A stretch of DNA of 64,000 bases from an uncultured Gammaproteobacteria bacterium (lineage in GTDB: Bacteria; Pseudomonadota; Gammaproteobacteria; Arenicellales; JAANXG01): NCBI GenBank assembly GCA_947259395.1, contig CAMYMN010000003.1, forward strand, positions 1-64,000, written 5' to 3'. Below, in pieces: positions 7,519 through 16,599 of the stretch. How positions within the stretch are numbered: position 1 is the first letter of the stretch; every line of letters begins with the position of its first letter. The position numbers and the translations under genes are program-made. The notes under the pieces were generated by a model. That model searched no databases. It saw only the letters and a list, made by a program, of their open reading frames with translations, and was not told the DNA's origin.

Positions 7519-8232
7519 CTACTTCAGAAGTTCCTGCTCTGATTCCAATGAATTCCACTGTTGGTGATATTCGATCTGATCCGGTCCGACGGCGCCGCCA
7601 GACATGATGAAGGTCATGGCCTCCTCCACGGTCCAGTCCGTGGGTGTGAGGTGGTCAATCGGCACGATCTCCATATAGCCGGAAGTGGGATTGGGGGTCG
7701 TGGGCACATAGACCGCCGCGATCTGCTGGCCATTTTCTTTGTCCGTCATGACCCGGGTGATGAAGCCCACGGTTTTCATGTCTCTATTCGGAAAACTGAT
7801 CAGCACCACGCGTTCAAGCTTTTGCGGTTTGTCACCAAGTGACGCAACCAATTTCTTAGTTGCGCCATAAATTTTTTGAACCATAGGTATCCGTACCATC
7901 AGGTTATCAAAGCTGTTTAACAACCGGCGGCCCACCACACGGGTAGTGATTAACCCGAGAAGGTACAGCGCTAGAAGCGTGACGATTACCGCCACTGCCG
8001 GTTGAAGCCAGGGGTGAAGTAGGAACTCGGATACACTGGGGGCGGTTTTATGAAATCCAGATGCCAAGGCCCGTACCCACGGCGTTCCGATATTGGAAAG
8101 TTGGGTTAACACAAACTTGAAAACGATCCATGTGATCCATACCGGAACCACCGTTAATACGCCGGCTAGTAGGTAACGCTGAATATGGGGGGTGCGTGAG
8201 GCGCGTTTTCTCATGGCATCCAGTTTGGGCAC
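7519..8232 (-). CDS. DUF502 membrane protein
   Basis: A 237-residue inner-membrane protein with the DUF502 signature: an N-terminal segment LAGVLTVVPVWITWIVFKFVL, a second hydrophobic segment AVAVIVTLLALYLLGLITTRVVGRRLL, then IPMVQKIYGATKKLV and the cytoplasmic domain VVLISFPNRDMKTVGFITR and VYVPTTPNPTSGYMEIVP. Function in bacteria is unassigned; plant homologues are linked to trafficking. It is convergent with sufT, with 4 bp between stops, so no room for a separate terminator is visible. A perfect hairpin GAATCTG-TAC-CAGATTC at 8262-8278 lies 30 bp upstream of its start. Confidence 0.88.
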   Translation of the reverse strand: MPKLDAMRKRASRTPHIQRYLLAGVLTVVPVWITWIVFKFVLTQLSNIGTPWVRALASGFHKTAPSVSEFLLHPWLQPAVAVIVTLLALYLLGLITTRVVGRRLLNSFDNLMVRIPMVQKIYGATKKLVASLGDKPQKLERVVLISFPNRDMKTVGFITRVMTDKENGQQIAAVYVPTTPNPTSGYMEIVPIDHLTPTDWTVEEAMTFIMSGGAVGPDQIEYHQQWNSLESEQELLK

Positions 8233-8477
8233 GACAGGGAATTTGCAGGCCAGGTTGTTTTGAATCTGTACCAGATTCCCACAAAAGATTTAGTATAACC
8301 CGTAAGACTGGGTCATTATCAAACAATCCTCATGTGAGTCGCATATGATCGTCCTACACATCAAGCCCGAACACAGGTGGATAGAGCAACGGGTGCTACT
8401 GATAGTCCCATGGCTGGATAGCGTCCGTCGAAGTAAATGTTCCGCTTCTCTCCGCGGCCGGTACCATCATCAAGATC

Positions 8478-9086
8478 ATGAGTCGGGATTCCGCAACAGC
8501 GCGTTGGCGGCTAACGCAGCATGCCGTTGGCGCGGGACCGGGAAGCAAAGAACGAAATGGTATTACCATCGTGACGATCGAAATTCGCTCTGAGCGGCCG
8601 CAAGATATCGCCGCAATCCGTCACGTCAATGATCGGGCCTTTGGACAGCCGCAGGAGGGACGAATCGTAGATCGACTGCGCCGTGCATGCGATGGGCTAC
8701 TGTCGCTAGTCGCCCTTGCAGACAACCGGGTTGTGGGACATATCTTATTTACTCCAGTGACCGTAGAGGGACCAATGGTTGTTCACGGGCTGGGGCTTGC
8801 GCCAATGGCCGTGTTACCGGAATTCCAACATCGAGGGATTGGGACCAAGCTGGTTACAGAAGCGTTCAACATCATTACGCGATCATCGTGTCCGTTTGTC
8901 ATTGTTCTTGGCTATGCCGACTATTATTCCCGTTTCGGGTTTCAGCGGGCATCTGAACGTCGGCTCGAGTGCCCATGGGAGGATGTTCCAGGAGACGCCT
9001 TTATGGTGCGTGTATTGGATGAATCATTGATGGCTGGTGTGTTTGGCGTGGTGCGTTACCGGGACGAATTCGATGAGGCAATGTAA
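8478..9086 (+). CDS. GNAT-family N-acetyltransferase (YhbS-like)
   Basis: The core begins IEIRSERPQDIAAIRHVNDRAF, typical of YhbS-like acetyltransferases, and includes the acetyl-CoA loop VLPEFQHRGIGTKLV and the family motif VLGYADYYSRFGF. An in-frame GTG at 8571 fits family N-termini better than ATG 8478, so the true product may be 171 rather than 202 residues; neither start has a strong ribosome site. Substrate unknown. It stands alone between the DUF502 gene and the VOC protein gene. Confidence 0.85.
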   Translation: MSRDSATARWRLTQHAVGAGPGSKERNGITIVTIEIRSERPQDIAAIRHVNDRAFGQPQEGRIVDRLRRACDGLLSLVALADNRVVGHILFTPVTVEGPMVVHGLGLAPMAVLPEFQHRGIGTKLVTEAFNIITRSSCPFVIVLGYADYYSRFGFQRASERRLECPWEDVPGDAFMVRVLDESLMAGVFGVVRYRDEFDEAM

Positions 9087-9183
9087 TATCCGATGACAAC
9101 ATCACGTGTCACTACTAGTGTTCTGATCGGATAACTGAAGACCACTTTGCCCGGAATATTACCCTGGAAATTAGGAGTTGACG

Positions 9184-9594
9184 ATGACCAATCCAATTTT
9201 AGTGGATCGACTGGACCATATAGTGCTAACGGTCAACGATATTGAGCGAACAATGCATTTTTACGAACAAACACTAGGCATGAAACGCGAATCATTCGTC
9301 GGTTCTGAAGGACAGCCGCGTCACGCCCTTCGCTTCGGTGATCAAAAGATAAACCTGCACGATAGCACAACGGAGACTCCAACGAAGGCTCACGAGCCAA
9401 CCTCCGGTTTCGCTGATTTTTGCTTGATTGCAGCCGTGTCGCTAAAGCAGGTGATCGCAAATCTCAAGGCAACACAGGTCCCGATCGAAGCGGGGCCGGT
9501 ATCACGGCAAGGCGCGATGGGTGCGCTACGTTCGGTGTATTTTCGTGATCCCGACCGCAACTTGATTGAGGTTGCGGAGTATGTCGATGGCTGA
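9184..9594 (+). CDS. VOC-family (glyoxalase/bleomycin-resistance fold) protein
   Basis: A single VOC domain of 136 residues with the diagnostic start RLDHIVLTVNDIERTMHFYEQ and the end YFRDPDRNLIEVAEY, containing metal-site candidates His (LDHIVL), His (PRHALRF) and Glu (LIEVAEY). The ATG at 9184 has AGGAG at 9173-9177. Members include glyoxalases and ring-cleaving dioxygenases; the substrate cannot be told from sequence. Monocistronic. Confidence 0.88.
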   Translation: MTNPILVDRLDHIVLTVNDIERTMHFYEQTLGMKRESFVGSEGQPRHALRFGDQKINLHDSTTETPTKAHEPTSGFADFCLIAAVSLKQVIANLKATQVPIEAGPVSRQGAMGALRSVYFRDPDRNLIEVAEYVDG

Positions 9595-9693
9595 TCCTGG
9601 GTTGACGGCAATCGAGCCGGGCCGCTTTGGTGCAAGATAGAAGCTGAAGATGTAGTCTAGAAAAACAGCGGCAGCAATGGGCATACTCACTTA

Positions 9694-10566
9694 CTACACG
9701 ATCTTCCGCAACTCGTACTCGAGAATTCCCTCGGCACCCGCGGCTCTTAGTTGTGGTATGAGATCCCGCACGCCGTTACTGTCGACCACCGTCTCGATGG
9801 CCAACCAATCCTTGTCGTAGAGATGATTTACCGTAGGGGCGTGCAAGCTGGGAAGCAGGGCGACGATCGCATCGAGCTTATCTGCCGGCACGTTCATGCT
9901 CAGGGCAACCTTTTGATGCGCATGCAAAGACGCTTGCAATAGCAGGGCAATCTGATCGACCTTGTTTTTCTTCCACGGGTCGCTCAATGTATCCCTATTG
10001 GCGATCAGCCGCGTGTGGGTCTGGAGCAACTCGCACACGATGCGAAGTCCATGGGCCTTGATCGTGCTTCCGGTCTCGGTGATCTCGACAACGGCATCCA
10101 CAAGTCCCTCAACCGCCTTGGCCTCAGTGGCGCCCCAAGAGAACTCGACCTCGGCGTCGACGCCTTGCTCTTCGAGATAGCGTCGAGTGAAATTCACCAG
10201 TTCCGTGGCGACCTTCCGACCGTTAAGGTCCTGTAGAGACTGAATTGGCGAGTCCTGGGGTACCACCAACACCCAGCGGCACGGTTGATCGGAACTCTTG
10301 GAGTAGACGAGGTCGCAGACCTCCACAACATCGGCGCCGCTCTCCAAGATCCAATCCAGGCCGGTGAGACCAAGATCGAGTGTACCGTTAGCGACGTAGG
10401 ACGCCATTTCCTGGGAACGGACCAAGACGCATGAAATCTCAGCATCATTGATGTACGGAAAATAGTTGCGCGAGCGCGAGTGGATCTCCCACCCGGCACG
10501 CGCAAATAGGTTGATGGTCGCCGTCTCCAGACTGCCTTTGGGGATGCCGAGTTTGAGGTTTTTCAT
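9694..10566 (-). CDS. hisG: ATP phosphoribosyltransferase, long form
   Basis: First enzyme of histidine synthesis, condensing ATP and PRPP. The 290-residue length with a C-terminal regulatory domain marks the long HisG form that is feedback inhibited by histidine and needs no HisZ. Visible motifs are LGIPKGSLE at the N-terminus, TLDLGLTGLDWI, and VVEITETGSTIKAHGLRI, the PRPP loop. The last 80 residues (VALSMNVPADKLDAIVALLPSLHAPTVNHL) are the HisG_C domain. No other his genes are near, so it is not part of a histidine operon in this genome. Confidence 0.93.
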   Translation of the reverse strand: MKNLKLGIPKGSLETATINLFARAGWEIHSRSRNYFPYINDAEISCVLVRSQEMASYVANGTLDLGLTGLDWILESGADVVEVCDLVYSKSSDQPCRWVLVVPQDSPIQSLQDLNGRKVATELVNFTRRYLEEQGVDAEVEFSWGATEAKAVEGLVDAVVEITETGSTIKAHGLRIVCELLQTHTRLIANRDTLSDPWKKNKVDQIALLLQASLHAHQKVALSMNVPADKLDAIVALLPSLHAPTVNHLYDKDWLAIETVVDSNGVRDLIPQLRAAGAEGILEYELRKIV

Positions 10567-10859
10567 GTCGTCCCTTTAGTAATTCCACTGCTGGGTGCCG
10601 AGGGAGCGGTATTGTGACAAAGGTCGGCAGTTTCAGGAAGGGATTTTCCGCCAAATTGACCTATGCTTATATGATACGCCGGAATCATCGGGGGTAGGCC
10701 GAATGATGTGGATTGTGTTTTCCTCGTCAGCGTCCAATTTATACAGATTTCGGACACACCGCCGATGCTCTGTTCCATACGGCAACCGCCTGAGTGGCGG
10801 TATGGAACTCGACCGATAATACTATTGTTAGTATTAGTACAGTTCCTGGCCAGCGACTA
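10567..10859. other. Divergent intergenic region hisG / HD-GYP
   Basis: About 290 bp between two divergent genes, presumably holding both promoters. I see no clear sigma-70 pair, operator or RNA structure. Confidence 0.4.
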
Positions 10860-12110
10860 ATGATACGTAAGATTTCTACAAACGACTTGATGCGCGGCAT
10901 GTATGTGGCTGAACTCGATCGGCCTTGGGAAGAAGCGCCGTTTGAACCTCCGTTTGATCTTCAGGGATTTGTCATAGGTAACATAGAGGAAATAGAAAAG
11001 GTTCAGACTTTGTGCCGTTATGTTTACATCGATCCTAGTCTCGGGCTTGGATCCACTAAATACCTATCGGAAGGGTACACGGATGAAGACATGGCACACA
11101 TGGTTGAGCAAATCACTCAGCACGTGTCCCTCAATGAGCTTTATCCGGAATTGATTCCGGTAGAGGAGGAGTACGAGCGCGCCCAAGAAATACTGAACGA
11201 TACCCACGACGTGTATCATCGGGTAGTAAAGGATCTTGATGCCGGCAGAACTGTCAGCGGTAAATCCGTAGAAGAGGTAGTTGGCGCCTTAGTTGAAAGC
11301 GTGGTGAGGAATCCAGCAGCGGCTGCTTGGCTAGTACAGCTGAAACATCGCGATGAATCATCCTATGCGCAGGCAATATCGGTTTGCGTTCTGGCATTGT
11401 CTTTGGGGCGGTTCTTGGGATTACCGATAAAGGACATGCATTACTTAGGGATAGCTGCATTGCTGCAGGATATCGGTAAGATCAAGGTTCCGATCGAAAT
11501 ACTGGAGAAGAAGGAACTCTTGACTGAAGAAGAGCTGGAGCGAGTACGACAACACGTTGACTACTCGGTGTTCATGCTCAGGTCCATAGAGGACATCAAC
11601 AATGAGATATTGGAAATCGTATGGAGCCACCATGAACGCTTCGATGGGACCGGCTATCCCCGTCGATTATCGAAATCACAGATAAACACTTTGGCCTTTA
11701 TCACTGGTCTGGCGGACAGTTACGAGGCGATGATGTCGCAGCGGCCTTACCGTGAGACGAAAACATCTTTTGAAGCTCTAATGGACCTCTACGGGAGACG
11801 GGATCAAATCTTTCCCAGTGGTTTGGTTGAGCAGTTCATTCAGTGCGTTGGTATTTTCCCCGTTGGTAGCTTCGTGAAGCTGAATACGAACGAGGTTGGC
11901 ATTGTCGTCCACCGTAACCGGGTGCAACAGCTCAAACCACGGGTGATGGTATTAATTGATAGAAACGGTAATAAAATGTCGCAGCCGCAGACCATTGATC
12001 TGGCGGCCCAGTATTTACTTCCGTCCAAAACTCCACGGGCAATCACAAACATTGCCGATCCACAAGAGTACGATCTCAATCCCACCGAGTTCTTTGATTT
12101 AGCCAGCTAG
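10860..12110 (+). CDS. DUF3391 / HD-GYP-type protein with degenerate metal site
   Basis: The 416-residue protein starts with a DUF3391 domain (MIRKISTNDLMRGMYVAELD) and has a C-terminal HD-GYP region with HHERFDGTGYP at residues 257-267. HD-GYP enzymes hydrolyse cyclic di-GMP. Here the HD dyad is Gln203-Asp204 (LLQDIGK instead of LLHDIGK) and the upstream His-Ser of the family is also replaced (SYAQAISVCVLAL). Two metal ligands are thus missing, so loss of phosphodiesterase activity and a c-di-GMP binding or interaction role is plausible. GYP itself is intact. The ATG at 10860 gives the usual family N-terminus; an upstream in-frame start at 10794 has no support. Confidence 0.85.
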   Translation: MIRKISTNDLMRGMYVAELDRPWEEAPFEPPFDLQGFVIGNIEEIEKVQTLCRYVYIDPSLGLGSTKYLSEGYTDEDMAHMVEQITQHVSLNELYPELIPVEEEYERAQEILNDTHDVYHRVVKDLDAGRTVSGKSVEEVVGALVESVVRNPAAAAWLVQLKHRDESSYAQAISVCVLALSLGRFLGLPIKDMHYLGIAALLQDIGKIKVPIEILEKKELLTEEELERVRQHVDYSVFMLRSIEDINNEILEIVWSHHERFDGTGYPRRLSKSQINTLAFITGLADSYEAMMSQRPYRETKTSFEALMDLYGRRDQIFPSGLVEQFIQCVGIFPVGSFVKLNTNEVGIVVHRNRVQQLKPRVMVLIDRNGNKMSQPQTIDLAAQYLLPSKTPRAITNIADPQEYDLNPTEFFDLAS

Positions 12111-12615
12111 GGCGTACGTTTTTAATGGCGCTTGATCGCTGACAGTGCCCCCCAGATGTGACAGACCGTCTGTCAGAGCAGACCCGCGCCCAACGCAGTG
12201 ATACAAACGGCGTTGAGATTAGCGGATGCAGTTAAACATTCATTTTGTGCCGTTGTTGAACAGCTGCGCATCGTTATGCTCCGGTCTATGCCGTGATTGA
12301 TCTTCATTGACGATCGTTGCCTATTTGCACGGACCGGCTATCGATGTCGTCCCGCCATGTATCGCATAAAGCATCAGCACAATTGTGCAAAACTATCGTG
12401 AATTTCCTGTGACATAGTCACCAACGAGACGGTTACCAGGGTCAGTTTTCATCCAACAGGAATTGCATTCCATGCAAAACTTCAACTCAAAAACAATGAC
12501 TTGACAGTAAATTGGCCTGCGGTCTCGGCGCCCCCTCAACGTGCAACTGTCGGCGGTATCAGTTTGATTTGTGAGTGGCCGGGACTAAACTTAATAGTAG
12601 ATTTGGGGGTGTATT
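12111..12615. other. 505-bp gene-poor stretch with a 17-bp palindrome
   Basis: No supported gene. It carries a perfect palindrome at 12159-12175 and becomes AT-richer toward the next gene, which has a GGGGGTG ribosome site at 12606-12612. Confidence 0.5.
12159..12175. promoter_or_regulatory. 17-bp perfect palindrome, TetR-operator-like
   Basis: TGACAGAC-C-GTCTGTCA is two perfect 8-bp arms about a single central base. This form is common for TetR-family operators. It lies 49 bp after the HD-GYP gene stop and 440 bp before the next gene, with no TetR gene adjacent. As RNA it would be a loopless stem, so a DNA-binding site is the better reading. Confidence 0.45.
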
Positions 12616-13011
12616 ATGGTGTCTATGCAACAGACCCACTGCTGTGGTTGGCTGAGACCGTGGCTGATGGGCGTGACCTTAGTTGTATGCTTCAGCGCTT
12701 CAGGGATGCCTATTGTCGCCGCCGCCGGCGGTTCCAATGTCTCAATTTGCCACAAGCCACCGGGCGATCCCGACAACCAGTTCACCATTGAAGTTTCGCC
12801 GTCTGCGCTCGGGGCACATCTCGGCCACGGTGACACCGAGGGGTCCTGTAACGGGGGGGGCGGTGGGCTCGGTGGTGGCGTCACCGGCGGACCCACGTCG
12901 ACCACTAATTTCGCGTTCATCCTTTGCGATCGGCGCGACGAGGAAACCGGCCGTCGCCTGCATGTTAACGTCGCGGGACGCGGCGCTGTGGATGAATATG
13001 CGTGCGACTAG
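12616..13011 (+). CDS. Secreted CHxPPG-motif protein with a GspH-like C-terminal tail
   Basis: The 131-residue protein has an N-terminal signal peptide (hydrophobic GVTLVVCFSASGMPIVAAAGG), then the extracellular motif ICHKPPGDPDNQFTIEVS through AHLGHGDTEGSC, seen in many secreted bacterial proteins. A Gly-rich linker (about residues 79-94) joins it to FILCDRRDEETGRRLHVNVAGR...C. That last stretch closely resembles the C-terminal tail of GspH/FimT minor pilins (CD-R...R-x-VVN-x-x-GR...C). The next gene is a GspH lacking exactly this tail. I read the gene as chimeric. The next gene starts 20 bp downstream, in the same direction. Confidence 0.65.
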   Translation: MVSMQQTHCCGWLRPWLMGVTLVVCFSASGMPIVAAAGGSNVSICHKPPGDPDNQFTIEVSPSALGAHLGHGDTEGSCNGGGGGLGGGVTGGPTSTTNFAFILCDRRDEETGRRLHVNVAGRGAVDEYACD

Positions 13012-13031
13012 AACCTGAGCAGGTGACGCTA

Positions 13032-13463
13032 ATGACCGCACATAACATGAATTCAAGCAGGCGTGGCAGCCGTGGGTTCACCCTTATTGAGTTGATGATT
13101 ACCGTGGCCGTTGCGTTGGTTTTGCTGGTTATCGGGGTACCGAACTTCACGGAATTCGTGGCCAGGAATCGGATCGTCTCGACGACCAACGAACTTGCCG
13201 CGCATTTGCACATCGCCCGGGCACACGCCATAAGCCGAAATATGCCGGTGTCAATCTGCGCCAGCGCGGATGGCGCGAGTTGCGGTGTCAGCACTCGCTG
13301 GGATACGGGTTGGATCGTGTTTACCGATAACGCTGGTGTGGTCGGAGAAGTGGACGGCAGTGACGAATTGCTGCGCGTCTATACCGATGCCAACTCGAAG
13401 GTGAATATCCTGGGCGACGGAACATATTTGCGTTTCGGTCCGACCGGGTCGGTGATCAACTGA
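13032..13463 (+). CDS. GspH/FimT-type minor pseudopilin, C-terminally short
   Basis: The prepilin signature RGSRG-FTLIELMITVAVALVLLVIGVP is present, with cleavage by prepilin peptidase expected after Gly. The body NRIVSTTNELAAHLHIARAHAISRNMPVSIC and GWIVFTD is classic GspH/FimT. The 143-residue length is some 25-35 residues short: it stops after LRFGPTGSV, where the family continues with a CD-R...GR tail. No such tail is found in any frame just downstream. The ATG at 13032 is preceded by AGGTGA at 13021. No other pilus genes are near, so assembly would depend on a remote locus. Confidence 0.85.
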   Translation: MTAHNMNSSRRGSRGFTLIELMITVAVALVLLVIGVPNFTEFVARNRIVSTTNELAAHLHIARAHAISRNMPVSICASADGASCGVSTRWDTGWIVFTDNAGVVGEVDGSDELLRVYTDANSKVNILGDGTYLRFGPTGSVIN

Positions 13464-14178
13464 GCAGACAATATCGCCGTCCCGAGATGCGCCGTTGACT
13501 GCCGCGGGGATGTGTCGCTTGTGTTCTTGCTGATCGATGATGCGTCGCGTATTGACCGAACAATCGCTGTTGTACCATATGCGACTCCAATGCCGCACCC
13601 GTTGCTCAGCGCCTTTTCCCTCGCGAAGGTGTACGCGGCACACTCAAGTGGTTACATAGACTCCTCATACCGAGCGCGTGGCGAGCATAGGGTGAAATAT
13701 ATGTGGATCTGGATGTTTTGCACGCTCGTCGGTGGTTCACAAAGACACCGCCACTGATGCCACCCAGGATGTTGGTTCTCGCAGGTGTCGACGGTGCATT
13801 CATGTGGCCTAAAAAGAGAGGGTCTTTGCTGGTATATCAGCGTTACGCGGCAAGGAAGACTGGGTGAAAACTTGAATAGTTGCTAATATAGTTATGTTGC
13901 AAGATCGAGGCGTCGATGTAGTCGAATGTGTGCTAGAGCGGACTATCGGGAAGGTTTTCGTGTATTGGTCGCAGAATTCCGGCGGCTGACCAACACGGCG
14001 GCGGCGCGCCGACGGCGTTGGCATGCCGCGAATCGCCAGCCCTGTCTCGCCGAGAAGATCCGTCCGAAAACACAACAGACTTGAGCGGCGCGGCGTACAT
14101 ATTGCGCAGAATCCCGATCCAAAACCTTTCGAAATTCCTCACCGTTGGTCCCTTGTTGACCGGATGCAAGGTGATTGC
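13464..14178. other. 715-bp gene-poor stretch
   Basis: No convincing gene on either strand. An imperfect inverted repeat (CGTGTATTGGTC near 13959 against GACCAACACG near 13988) is the only structure I noticed. The stretch may hold decayed sequence following the pilin locus. Confidence 0.45.
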
Positions 14179-14703
14179 ATGACCGGTTCGATGCGCTCGG
14201 TATCATCAGTTGTGTCGCTGGTGTCGGTATTGATGCTGTGCACGGGCGCCTCATTTGGCGAAACGGGTCCATTGGAGTTAGAGGCGTCTTCTGGTGAAAT
14301 ATCGATGCTCGACCTGTCGCCGCTAGCGTCTTCAGGGATGATCACCGGAGCATTGCGATTCACCAAGTTGCACAGTAATGGCCGTTGGGCACCATCGGCA
14401 TTTTTGGGATTTCGGGATCAACAGCGAAATGGTAAGTTCCGAATATTCTTGTATCAAAAGACGATCCAAGGGTTGCTCGTCGCTGGATACGACTATGCTC
14501 TCCATGATCAACTCGTTATTCGGAAAATCATTGTCGAGGATATCCCACATCAAGCCGCGCTTCGAGTCAAACTGAATTGGAATTCATCTGGAACATTCCG
14601 GGTGATGTTTAATCATGGGGCCAGCCATAATATTGAGACTGAGCTTCGTTCGTTGGTTCCGTTTGTTGCCGTGAGTGCGGGAAATGCCAAATTTTCCCTA
14701 TAA
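14179..14703 (+). CDS. Hypothetical secreted protein
   Basis: A 174-residue protein with a signal peptide (SVVSLVSVLMLCTGASFG, cleavage near residue 25). The rest is a beta-rich soluble domain with alternating hydrophobic strands (GALRFTKL, FRIFLYQ, LLVAGYDYALHDQLVIRKIIV, FRVMFNHG), suggestive of a jelly-roll or concanavalin-like sandwich, but I do not recognise a family. The start at ATG 14179 is chosen for the AAGGTGAT site upstream and the signal peptide; the frame is open further upstream. No operon partners. Confidence 0.6.
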   Translation: MTGSMRSVSSVVSLVSVLMLCTGASFGETGPLELEASSGEISMLDLSPLASSGMITGALRFTKLHSNGRWAPSAFLGFRDQQRNGKFRIFLYQKTIQGLLVAGYDYALHDQLVIRKIIVEDIPHQAALRVKLNWNSSGTFRVMFNHGASHNIETELRSLVPFVAVSAGNAKFSL

Positions 14704-14916
14704 CCTGCATTTTGCTCCACGGCATCCCGCCTGTATTGCTTGCCAGGCAACGTGGATAATCCAATATGCCATTGCAAAGACTCATAGGATCACAACGAAG
14801 CCTAAAAGGCCGCGCGGGTTATAATTCCGGTATTGATTGCATAATAATGTCGCGGTTGGAGTAGAACAGCGATTTGGAAGGTGCCGCGAAGATGAAAAAA
14901 TAACGGACACGAAAGC

Positions 14917-16599
14917 ATGTCATTACAAGCTACCAGAGCATTACGCGAACTCACGCGCTGCGTGAGTGAATTTGGCAACGGCTGCGGACAGCGAAAGTAC
15001 GATCTATTATCCACACTGGAAGACCGCACACTTTCGCGGGCAACTGATGTCTTACGATTGCACGAATCTCTCTGTTTCTTGAGAGCATTTCCTGATGACG
15101 CACAGTTGCTCACGCAGGTTGAGGGTATGCTGTCAGTGTTCGCTGAACGTGTCGACGTTCGTAGACATCGGGATGAACTCGCTGATACCGGTATTGCCGG
15201 AACGCCGATCTACTTTCGTTTTTTCGCGGCCAGTGCACATTGGCTGGCGCAGCGCTGGGGGGCGTATCTCACGATTGACTGGGACGAATTCGAACGTCGT
15301 GATCAACTGGAATTGTGGTTGGCTTCAATGACGCTCTATTGCGAAACTCAAGGTTTGGATGCGTATGCATTTGACGTACGTGAGTGGATCGATCGGCTGA
15401 AAGGACCCGATGAGACCGATGCGCAGTTTCTGCTCCATCGTTTCGCGCGGTTGCCGATGAGTCGTCGCGTGGAGGAGGTGGTACTGGAAGACCTTGACGT
15501 TCCGCTGGCTTTGCAACCCGGACCTGACACGCCAGCGCGCACGCGAGAAAAGCACGCCAGCGCGGCGATCGTTTACCAAGCGCTGCCCTTGAGCCGACAG
15601 CGGCCGACTATCAAAGAAATTACTAAATGGCGGATAAAGACGCGCAAGGTCTCGCCGCGGGAAGGACGGAAGGTAGTGGAACTCGCGCGGGCGGCGATGG
15701 CGACACGCAGCCGGGATTTAGACGCGTTCGCGTACGGATCTCACCATGACGTGCTAATGACCGACTGCGGGAGTGGACTGCAGATTGCGTGTATTGGCGT
15801 TGTGCCGGAGCGCCGTTTGCTGCTCGAGACACTCTATGGTTACATGGTATTGAGAAATGGTGTGCCGGTTGGTTATGGAGCCATTACCGGTCTGTTCAAT
15901 TCGGCCGAGATTGCTTTCACGATCTTCGAAACGTTTCGATCCGCCGAAGCGGCGATGATGCTCGGTTGGGTGCTGACAGTCGCGCAGAGATTGTTTAGCG
16001 CCGACACGATTCTTATCGATTCCTATCAGATCGGCAAGGACAACGAAGATGCCCTGCGCTCGGGCGCATGGTGGTTCTATCAAAAATTAGGATTTCGCCC
16101 ACGCGATCGACAGGCGCTTCGCGTCATGCGCGGTGAACAAAAACGCATGAAGATCGATCCAACGCATCGTTCTAGTTTCAAAACGCTGGCACAGTTGGCT
16201 GAACATGAGTTGTTTTTGGATTTTGGTGGCGCACGTAAGGACGTACTCGGCTTATTGCCTCTGGCAGATGTTGGTTTGCAGCTGTCAAATTTTCTCGCAC
16301 AGCGATTTGGCGCAGATCGGGAGAACGCAATACGCGTATGCCGCCGCGACGCACAGAAATTGTTGGCTGTGCGCAACTTCAACCGGTTTGCGGCCGGCGA
16401 GCGGTTAGCGTGGAACTGGTGGGCGCCGTTGGTTGTCATCCTGCCAAATATCAACCGCTGGCCGCCGGCGGACAAGCGGGCGCTGGTTAGCTTGATTCGT
16501 GCCAAAGGCGGACGGCATGAACTAAACTATCTGCAACAATTCAATGACCATCGCCGGCTTCGGAGCAGCCTGCGACGGCTCGCAGAACGTGGACGTTAG
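14917..16599 (+). CDS. Large unknown protein with a GNAT-like central domain
   Basis: A 560-residue soluble protein. The N-terminal 200 residues are helical. The segment at about residues 306-390 reads like an acetyltransferase fold: YGYMVLRNGVPVGYGAITG (two strands with a turn), a middle SAEAAMMLGWVLTVAQRLF helix and a final WWFYQKLGFRPRD, which matches the C-terminal GNAT motif (A-x-x-x-Y-x-K-LGFR). The C-terminal part is basic with helical segments. I know no function. The gene stands alone and its length with flanking domains is unusual for a simple GNAT enzyme. Confidence 0.65.
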   Translation: MSLQATRALRELTRCVSEFGNGCGQRKYDLLSTLEDRTLSRATDVLRLHESLCFLRAFPDDAQLLTQVEGMLSVFAERVDVRRHRDELADTGIAGTPIYFRFFAASAHWLAQRWGAYLTIDWDEFERRDQLELWLASMTLYCETQGLDAYAFDVREWIDRLKGPDETDAQFLLHRFARLPMSRRVEEVVLEDLDVPLALQPGPDTPARTREKHASAAIVYQALPLSRQRPTIKEITKWRIKTRKVSPREGRKVVELARAAMATRSRDLDAFAYGSHHDVLMTDCGSGLQIACIGVVPERRLLLETLYGYMVLRNGVPVGYGAITGLFNSAEIAFTIFETFRSAEAAMMLGWVLTVAQRLFSADTILIDSYQIGKDNEDALRSGAWWFYQKLGFRPRDRQALRVMRGEQKRMKIDPTHRSSFKTLAQLAEHELFLDFGGARKDVLGLLPLADVGLQLSNFLAQRFGADRENAIRVCRRDAQKLLAVRNFNRFAAGERLAWNWWAPLVVILPNINRWPPADKRALVSLIRAKGGRHELNYLQQFNDHRRLRSSLRRLAERGR

